In this document: one piece after another, positions 11,224 through 19,969 of the stretch
Numbering within the stretch: position 1 is the first letter of the stretch
Layout of the letters: every line of letters starts with the position of its first letter
Assembly (NCBI GenBank): GCA_002118135.1
Contig: BDIU01000219.1
Coordinates: forward strand, 63,243-127,242
Source: Trebouxia sp. TZW2008
Taxonomy: Eukaryota; Chlorophyta; Trebouxiophyceae; Trebouxiales; Trebouxiaceae
Direction: 5' to 3'
DNA: 64,000 nt
Notes under the pieces: generated by a model
Told to the model about the DNA's origin: nothing
The model's database searches: none
The model's input: the letters and a program-made list of their open reading frames with translations, nothing else
Position numbers and translations under genes: made by a program

Positions 11224-12658
11224 CTATGTTGTGACTGATATTGGGGTGTTATACTGTAAACATGGGAACCAAGTCAAGGGTTTTTGATCAGGAACCCCAT
11301 CATCTATCATAGCCAAGCCTTCTTTCAACAGAGCTGACAATGTCTCGGATGCACGGGTGTCAGTCCATTTAAGACTGCTCATGAGTTCCTCTTCTGACGT
11401 ATATCCTTTACTCTGTGCCAAATTCAGCGCTGTGTTCTTGTCTTGATTGAGTTCACCAGGCACTGACTGCACTAAGCTTTTGTTGCCTATTTTGACCAGC
11501 TGAAAGCCACTTCCAAGGGTTTTGAGCTTTCCTATTGCCCGTGTGATGTCGTCTTCACTGACTGGCTCCGCTGCTGCTCCTCTTCGCCGCTGCAACATCA
11601 ACTTTATCCTTATCATCATCTATGTTGCAGTGCTTGTATGCATTGTCAGCATGCAATCTGCATGTTGCTTAAAAGACACACAAATGGATGGGTGGACACA
11701 GACTCATTTTGTCCATTTCTTGCATCACATGCACTGTTAGCTTCACAGAAGCTGTGCATCTGTTTACTTGCTGTTGACATTTAACACTCTTTCAAAGACC
11801 CATCAATAGAGCTCCAAACAGACATTACCGTGCTTGGGCTTAGTAGATGAATCAGGCACAGTTGATCATTTGCTAGATGACACACATGACAGTTACTGCT
11901 TCTGCTTTTGCAGCAAAGACTGAGGAATGATTCCAAGCCAGCTGTGCCTGGTGCTGAGCTGCATGCTTCTGAATAGAGAAAGGCAGGTGCAACGGCATCG
12001 ACTGTTACACAACGAAGCTTCTGATCTACCTGAACAGCATTTCTGAGTTAGCCTCAAGGGCTGTTGCCCTATCTGGGTCTCTCACTGAGCATAAAAAGGC
12101 TGTTGCCATACCTGAACAGCATTTCTCAGGGAGCCCAACTCCATGAAGCCTCCATTGTAAGCTCTGGTCGCCAGGCAGGCTTCAACAATCTGCACTCCAA
12201 GCTCATAATAAAAGTCGCCAAACCCCAGCAACTGAGCCCACATGCCTTTGTTGGAAGCCAGAGGGTCTACTCCAACATTTGCACACATGGTGTGGAACTG
12301 AGCTCTAAAAACTGGATCCTGCCGTATGTCGTTCCTGCATGGACCCAGTTTAAACGCCTGAGTCATTTAAGTAATAGATTGGGCATGAGAAGCTCAGTAG
12401 CAAACAGTGTTGCCCAGACATGCCTGTGCTTGATGGCAAATTCCTCTAGGCTCTTCTTGAAGATCACCATCTGTGACTTCATGTGCTCAAGCTTTGTCTG
12501 TTGTACATGCTCTCCAAGCACTTTATACTGATCCTGCGCTTGACACAAAGTTGGCACAACAGCAAAACAGAGTGATAGTGATTGATCGAAACTAGCTGAC
12601 TGCATACCCGGGTTTGGGCTCCCTTCTGTAGCCCCTGTATCCCAGGACGCCGCCGCAT
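11224..12658 (-). CDS. SNF8: ESCRT-II subunit SNF8/VPS22
   Basis: ESCRT-II subunit acting at endosomes in sorting ubiquitinated cargo to multivesicular bodies; partner of VPS25 and VPS36. The model has four exons with consistent phase: 12658-12608, 12533-12424, 12334-12112 and 11589-11224, giving 249 residues, the usual family length. The N-terminus [11 protein letters not shown] is the canonical VPS22 start, so the start codon is well supported. Winged-helix core words are [46 protein letters not shown] and [20 protein letters not shown], ending near TWFP as in other VPS22s. The exon 2 donor appears to be GC (CACAG|GCATGT); no GT donor keeps frame. It diverges from the FAD dehydrogenase across 356 bp. 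A ghost of the exon 3 donor lies at 12028. Confidence 0.95.
12026..12050 (-). repeat. Ghost copy of the SNF8 exon 3 donor
   Basis: acctgaacagcatttct at 12027 repeats the exon 3 end plus donor found at 12110-12127 (acctgaacagcatttct), 83 bp away in the downstream intron. The flanking ggctgttgcc is shared too, so the unit spans exon edge and intron. Confidence 0.75.
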
Positions 12659-13014
12659 AGCTCCGACTGGCTCAAATGGGCTCCATTAGGGTGCGCTGTC
12701 GGTGTTCGCGGCTAGTTCTAATCTAGGGATGCATAAACAGGTCAAAGTGCGCAGAACACAGAGCAATCAGTCCTTGTGATCGCAGTGATTATCGCACACT
12801 TCGGTCGACTACTGCAGTGAATTGTCAACGCTGGACGCACCCGTCATCTTGCATCGATGGCGAGGCCGATGCGCATGTCCGAGCGTTGTTGTAACGCAGA
12901 TCCTGCTTTGACCGCAGCATGCGCGAGCAGCAGCATTGCAAAATCTCGGCTGACAGCAGGGACAGAGCCGGCAAGTAGTTCTCCCCCACCATAGATTTTG
13001 CCCTGATTCATTGC
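12659..13014. promoter_or_regulatory. Divergent promoter region, SNF8 / FAD dehydrogenase
   Basis: 356 bp lie between the SNF8 start codon (minus) and the first ATGs of the plus-strand FAD dehydrogenase. It must contain both 5' leaders and core promoters. No TATA motif at a sensible distance is evident. Confidence 0.5.
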
Positions 13015-16000
13015 ATGTCCCTGATTGCCGGTTACTGCCCGCGCCTGCCTGCCAGTCGCTGCGCACATCGACACGACACTTACAGCGCGGCTTGTTTCCT
13101 GTCGCCGGATCGAGCGTTCAATCTTATTCGACGCCATCAGCTTCAGCGTTTTCCCTGGGCGCAGCTCAGATCGCAAAGGCAACGGCGTCCAAGCGCTCAA
13201 GCAGCAAAAACAGCGAAGTCAGCGAAGTCAGCGAAGCCAGCGAAAGCAAAAGGGAACGTCAAAAAGGTCTTTCCATCACGACAGGTGCCGGGACGCTCTT
13301 CTTTCCAGAGTGGCGCCGATGCACGCATTGGTGGTTCACGCAAACAAACCAAACCAGAAATTCGTCAAGACAGCAATTCCTGCAGGAAAAGTGGAGGCTA
13401 TACGAGGTCAGGTTGTCAATCCAGGATGACCCTGGCAAGGACATGCATGAGACCAGCGAGGCTCTCTGTAGTGCAGTTGCGCTGAAGCTCAAGTGCAAGG
13501 TGCCACTGCACTGTCTCGCAGCATTCTCAAACTCACCCATGCCAGCCAAAGCTGTTCAGCAATGCATTGATGCCCTTGCTATAAAGTTTGTGATTGAATG
13601 CCAGCTGCCAGCTGAATACAATGTCATATGAAGAGCATGCCCAGCCAGGCTAGCTAATCAGACATAAATGCAAGCTTTGAAAGAGCCAATCAGCATATCC
13701 TGTGTTGAAGTAAGCCATGCATGCTCTTCATCCAAGGCATGAGGGTTGGAAATGCATTTACCTTGCATTCACACTTCCTCTGCCCCAAATTATTTGCATG
13801 CAGGGTCAAACACTACCTTCAGATGCTGTCACAGTGATCAGGAAATCCTTCGATGCGCGCATTAAGCACAGAGACTTTGTGTATGTTGTTGATGTTGATG
13901 CAGCAGCAGCAAAAGTTGCTGGTGCTAAGCCCAGATTCAAGTCAGGGCAACTGGAAAGGTATGCGACACCACACAAATGCTGCAAAAGCACTACAACACG
14001 TGCATGACAGAGCACAGCAAATTATAGCTGTACATGTTGTATGCCATCCGGGCTTAGGGCATGCTGCAATTAGTAGCATTGAGCAAGTAGAGCTACAGAC
14101 CAAGTCTGCATCAGCTGTGTAAACCCCAGAACCAAATTCATGGGAGACAGTTGGTTGCTCCAGTACAAACCTAGCTGCGCCTGCTGAGCCTGTCTAGCAC
14201 ACGTTTAGAATGCATGAGATGAAACCAGAGTTGGCAATGCCTCCAATACATGGCCTTTCCTGCAGTTGTTGCTTGATTTTCTGCAACATGGCTGTGTAGA
14301 AAGCCGCGGGTTTGTCATGCTTGAGGCGCTAGGCCTCACTAGCCACGTCATTCATCAGTGAAGTTGTTTCTCTCAGTGCTTGACATGTTGTACATTGGTG
14401 CACATCAGCCGTTTCACCCATGCCTGAAAACATGCCTTCAACCATCTGGTATATGCAGTGATCTAGTTTGATCCATTGCAGGGTGCCGCATGAACCCACA
14501 TCTGGCCAGGCCACTCCACAGCGGACAAGGACCATGGCATACAAGCAAGACCCAATTGTTATTGTTGGCAGGTCAGTCCCCTTTGGTCACTGAACTACTG
14601 ATACTGTTGCTTTGCGCCAGACAAACGCCTACATTGCAACCAGGGGCCATGACCTACAAGCAAGACCCAGTTGTTGCTGTTGGCAGGTCAGTCCCCTTTG
14701 GTTTGAGCTACTGATAGTATGACTTGACGCCAAACAAACGCCTGCATTGCAACCAGGGGCCATGGCCTACAAGCAAGACCCAATCGTTCTTGTTAGTAGG
14801 TAATTTATGTTTGGTAGCCGAAATACTGAGAGGGATGCTGTATGCTGATCAGACAAATGCTCAGTGGCCAAAGCCATGGCTTACAAGCAAGACCCAATTG
14901 TTGTTGGCGGCAGGTCAGTCCCCTTTGCTGGCTGAAACTGTGAGTGTTGCTATATGTTGAACAGACAAATTCACGGCAGCCAAGGGCCATGGCACACAAG
15001 CAAAATCCAATTGTTGTTGCTGGCAAAGTATGGCAGGACACATTTTCAGCACAGAAAATGGGAATTGAAGGCACTTAGGCAAATTGACTGTTTGTGTATA
15101 TATCCATGCAGTGGTCCAGCAGGGCTGTTTGCAGCATTGGAACTGGCTGAAGCTGGATTGCCTGTGACTCTGTTGGAGCGGGGCCAGCCTGTAGAAAGCA
15201 GGGGCAGGGACATTGGTGCTCTCATGGTGCGGCGCCTGCTCAACACTGAGTCCAACCTGTGCTATGGTGAGTGCTAAGCACTGAGATCGGAGCGCTATTT
15301 CACACTAGGCTTGAGCACATTGCCGTCTTGCCCATGTTGTTCCATTGAGTGCTGTGGTGCGTGAAGAGGGCTTCATTGCTTGTTGGCACCCTTCATGGTG
15401 CGGCGCCTCCTCGACACTGAGTCCAACCTGCGCTATGGTGAGTGCTGAGCGCTGAGCGCTGAGCCTTGAGTGCTGCCTGCCTGTCTGGTGGAGCAGTCAC
15501 GCAACCCACTACGATTGCAAAATGCTGAACAATGAATGACGCGTACTCACTCTTTGCCTGTATGTCTGAGCAGATGTGCGCCTTGCTGATCACTGCTCAA
15601 TGCTCACCTCTCAAAACTGAGTGTCAAACACTAAATCTGAAGTGTTGAATGGTGAAATTTGACAATAGATAGAGATGAGGGGTTGCAGGGGAGGGGGTTG
15701 CAGGCAATTGGAGTGATGAAAAGCTGACCATTAAGGTGGGCCGTAACAGCGACCCTGTGATCTTGAGCACCAAATGCTGAAGGCTGAATGCTGACTCGTG
15801 AATGCTGAATGCCAAATGGTGAGGGATGAACGATGACTTGCGAGTGCTGAAACTTGATGGTGGTGTTGCAGGGGAGGGGGGTGCAGGCACTTGGAGTGAT
15901 GGCAAGCTGACCACCAAGGTGGGCCGCAACAGCGACCCTGTGCGGCGCGTCCTACAGACCCTATACACCTTTGGTGCCCCCCAGGTCTGCCTTCCCCTTC

Positions 16001-19000
16001 ACTGCAAGGGCATAGGTGTGTTGTGCATAAGTCTGGGGTCATGAAAACGTTTTGAAAATTGATATCAAATTGACAGCTATGCGGCAATATGAGTATTTTG
16101 CACCGTATTGTTGTACTGCGTTCTGTGTAGAAAATGTTGGTGGCAAGCATGTGTTTTGGTGAGCACTGACCCAGCTCTCCATGACTCTGGCGCCACAGAC
16201 TTCAGCAGCACATCACGTTTGCAGCAACTGGTGGCTACTTGTGCTGTGTGGTGTGCAGAACCATTTGGGTCACAGGCAAGCACAATCTGGAGGTAGATTA
16301 ACCAGTTAGGAATCTGAGTACTACTTGCTGAAAGAGGACAGGTATTGAGATCATTTTGATAAGCATCTTTCATCAGTGTAGAGACCTGTGTTTGACTTTA
16401 CTATACTGTATGCAGAACACTCTGATGGCAAGCAAGTCAAACCTGCATGTGACTGACTCATCAGCATCCTGCAGTCATTCAGAATGCACTTGATGTTTGC
16501 TGTGGACTGTGACCAGCCCTGCTGTGCTCTGTGCAGAGAAGTGCGATCATGCATGGAGGCTGAGGTTTTGATACATGTTATGCAGTAGCGGCAGATCTCT
16601 TCTAACCTGTACTGCTTTGTGTGCAGAAAACTTTAGTGGCAGGCAAAGCCTATCTGGGTTTTGATCAGCTGGTCGGAGTCCTGCAAACGTTCAGAAACCA
16701 CCTCATGTTTGCTATGTACACTTGTAATGTCTTGTTTGTGTATTTTCTTGTCTTCAAGTCTGCAGTGACGGTCACATGTCCTGCTGTGGTTTGTGCAGAA
16801 CACCTTGGTGGCTGGCAAGCCCCATTTGGGCACTGACCGCCTGGTCAGAATCCTGCAAGCCTTCAGGAAGCATCTCACAGCACTTGGAGTAAAGATCCAC
16901 TTTGGTGCATGTGTCACAGACCTGGTCATCCAGCATGAATGTGCTGTTGGAGTCCAGCTCAAAGGTCAGCATAGCCATTGTACCGGCCTATACCTGTCTG
17001 ATGCTGTGCAATGTTGGAGCATTGCACGCATGTGCAGTCAGCACACACTTTGGACTGTATGGCAACACTTCAGCTTTTGGAGTCCAGCTTGAAGGTCAGC
17101 ACAGTCTTCAGCTTTGACAGCTTGAGGGGACGCATCTCATCAATGCTCTGCAGTTGGTGCATGTCAGGATGCTGCATATCAGCGTGGATGTGCACTTACC
17201 AGCATCAAGAGATGATAAACATCTTCTTGGCCACATTTAGAATGATTCTTTACATCTTCAAGGGTCCGCAGGGCAGCGTTGGCAACCTGCTGCCCTAGGC
17301 CTGTTTCGCTACAGAGTTGACTTGATTGCAACCCTATAGAAGGTGAGGTGTTGCCAGCTTCAAGTTTGGTGTTGGCACAAGGCTGTCTACAATTGCATAC
17401 AAGAATATGTGCAATTGCAAGCTCACAGGCCCTTCAGTGTTGCTCATTGCAATCGGGCATGGCTGAAAGACATAGGGAGTGTAGGATTATGGCTCAATGG
17501 CCATGAGATACTCTGTGTGCATTCAACTGAGCTGAAACTTTGCAGGCAGTGAGGTATTGCGAGCATCAAGGGTGGTATTGGCAGTTGGCTGTTTTGCAAG
17601 AACAGACTCATCAATCGTACTGGAGGATTGGTCTCACTACAGAAGGTGAAGTGTTGCCAGCTTCAAAGGTGGTATTGGCCGTTGGACACAGCTCAAGGGC
17701 ACTGTATACAACCTTGGGGGGCCAGAGCGCTGCCCTCTGCACCAAGCCCTTTGCCCTGGGGCTTGTGTTCTGCAATGCATTTCACCAATAACACTGGTGG
17801 ACTGACGCAGTTGCAACCTTGCAGGAGGTCAGGTGTTGCCAGCTTCAAAGATTGTGTTGGCAGTTGGGCACAGCTCAAGGGCGATGTATACAATCTTAAG
17901 GGACAAGGGCGGCACCCTCAGCCCCAAGCCCTTTGCCCTAGGGCTTGTGTTCTGCAATGCATTTCACCAGTTACACTGGAGAACCAATGCAGTTGAAACC
18001 TTGCAGGAGGCGAGGTGTTGCCAGCTTCAAAGGTGGTGTTGGCAGTTGGGCACAGCTCAAGGGCGATGTATACAACCTTAAGGGACAAGGGCGTTGCCCT
18101 GAGCCCCAAGCCCTTTGCCCTAGGGCTACGTGTGGAGCACCCACAGGCCCTCATTGATGGGATTCAGTATGGACAAGAGTATGCAGCAGGTAGGTCAATG
18201 CCTACCGCTGAAGTCGTCGGCAAGACACGACAAGACATTGCATCCTGTGCCGTGGAAAGCCCTGCAAATAGCTCCAAGTAGACTGTCAGTAGTCCTGCCA
18301 CAGGCCTTTCATGCACTACAGTAACCTCTCTTTGTAAGGACACTCGATGTAAGGACAATCTCGATGTAAGGACAATGCCATTGGTAACTAATCACTGCAT
18401 TCTGACTGCAGTGGTCTCTCTGAGTAAGGACAATTCCATGTAAGGACAAAAGTATTGGTAACCAATGCAGTCGTTACCAAGAGAGTTTACTGTACCATCA
18501 AACTCTGGTTGAGTTGGCTGCACAGATGCTGAGAGGCAAAGGGTGAATGTCAGTTGCACACTACAGCCTCTCAACCTGCCTGACAGGGTCTCTTGCAACC
18601 CCAGCAGCCCTTGGTATAGCTCTCCAAAAGATGTCTGTGTGTTATGCGTGTTCAGACGTGGTGTGCTTGGCTGCAGAGGTGCAGCGAGGCAAGGGGCGGG
18701 TGCCAGTTGCTGACTACAGCCTGACAGCCCAAGCCTTGCCTGACTACACCTCAGTCACCCCCCAAACAGCCCTGCAGTCAGCCCACACTGAGCCTTCCAC
18801 CAGCCCTGCCCCATCCAGCCCTGCACCTCATGCAACATCATCAGCTGCTGGACACCAGGAAGCAGGAGAAGATGTACATAGTAGTCAGACTTCTTCATCT
18901 TGCAATGGCTCTTCAAGTGATGGCGATCAGTCATCAATACAGAAGCAAATTGGACTGTCGACCCCTACTTCTTCCTCAGACAGCCAGGATGCTACTCCCA

Positions 19001-19937
19001 GCCATAACTCTTCTTCTGCTCCTACTGCTTCATCAGACTTCAGCAATCACAAATCCCAGGGCTCTGCTGCTGAAAGCGCACACAGTCAGGAAAGACAACA
19101 GTCTGGTGCTGCTACAAGTACATCAGGCAGTGATGGGTCAACTCCAAGAGGGTTGCATCAGGGTTCCAAGCAGCCCTCAGGGCAGTTGCAGGGGGCCAGT
19201 AAGGCAGGGCAGGGCAGAGGGCAGTTGCAGGGGGCCAGTGAGGCAGGGCAGGGCAGAGGGCAGTTGCAGGGGGCCAGTGAGGCAGGGCAGGGCAGAGGAG
19301 TGTACTCCTTCTGTATGTGCCCTGGGGGTCAGATCGTCCCCACCACCACAAATCCTGAAGAGCTTTGCATCAATGGCATGAGCTTCAGTCGCCGCAATTC
19401 GCTGTGGGCCAATGCAGCGCTGGTGGTGGCGGTTCAGCCCTCAGACTGGAGTCATTTGGAGTCCCAACACGGAGCTCTTGCTGGAGTTGCTCTTCAGGTC
19501 CAAGCAGAAAGGTGTGTTTCAGTCAACTGCTGGTGACATGCATTGGTAAGTTGTTGGCCATGCGCATCAGTCACCTGTTCGTCACATCTTTGGACAACAT
19601 CAAGTCCTTCCTGGAGTGGCTCTTCAGCATCAGGCAGAAAGGTACGCATTAGTTACATGTTGGTGTCATGCTGCGCAGGTATGCCGTTTAGCAGGAAAGG
19701 TATGGCGTCAACTGTTGTGAACATGCTATGACAACATGGAGTGCTGTGGAGGCCCTTGAGGTTCAAGCAGAAAGGTTTGCATGAGTCACCTGGTCACATG
19801 CTAGGCAGCTTTCACAATCCAGCGGGAAAATTATGAAATGTGCAAGGTTTCAGCACGTACTCGTCCTCACCTTAATTGCACATCTGAGAATCATGTATAC
19901 AGGCATAACCTTATAAGACAATATGCATCTGACGCTG

Positions 19938-19969
<32 letters not shown>

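Noticed and set aside
12809..13200. Minus-strand Arg/Cys-rich ORFs upstream of SNF8
   Set aside because: They lie antisense to the FAD gene leader with no splice join to SNF8, whose canonical start is at 12658.
13011..13631. Single exon 13011-13631 as FAD-dehydrogenase N-terminus started by TTG
   Set aside because: Non-ATG start and mismatch with homologues beyond 13499; a GTGCCA donor at 13500 and a phase-matched exon at 13804 explain the data better.
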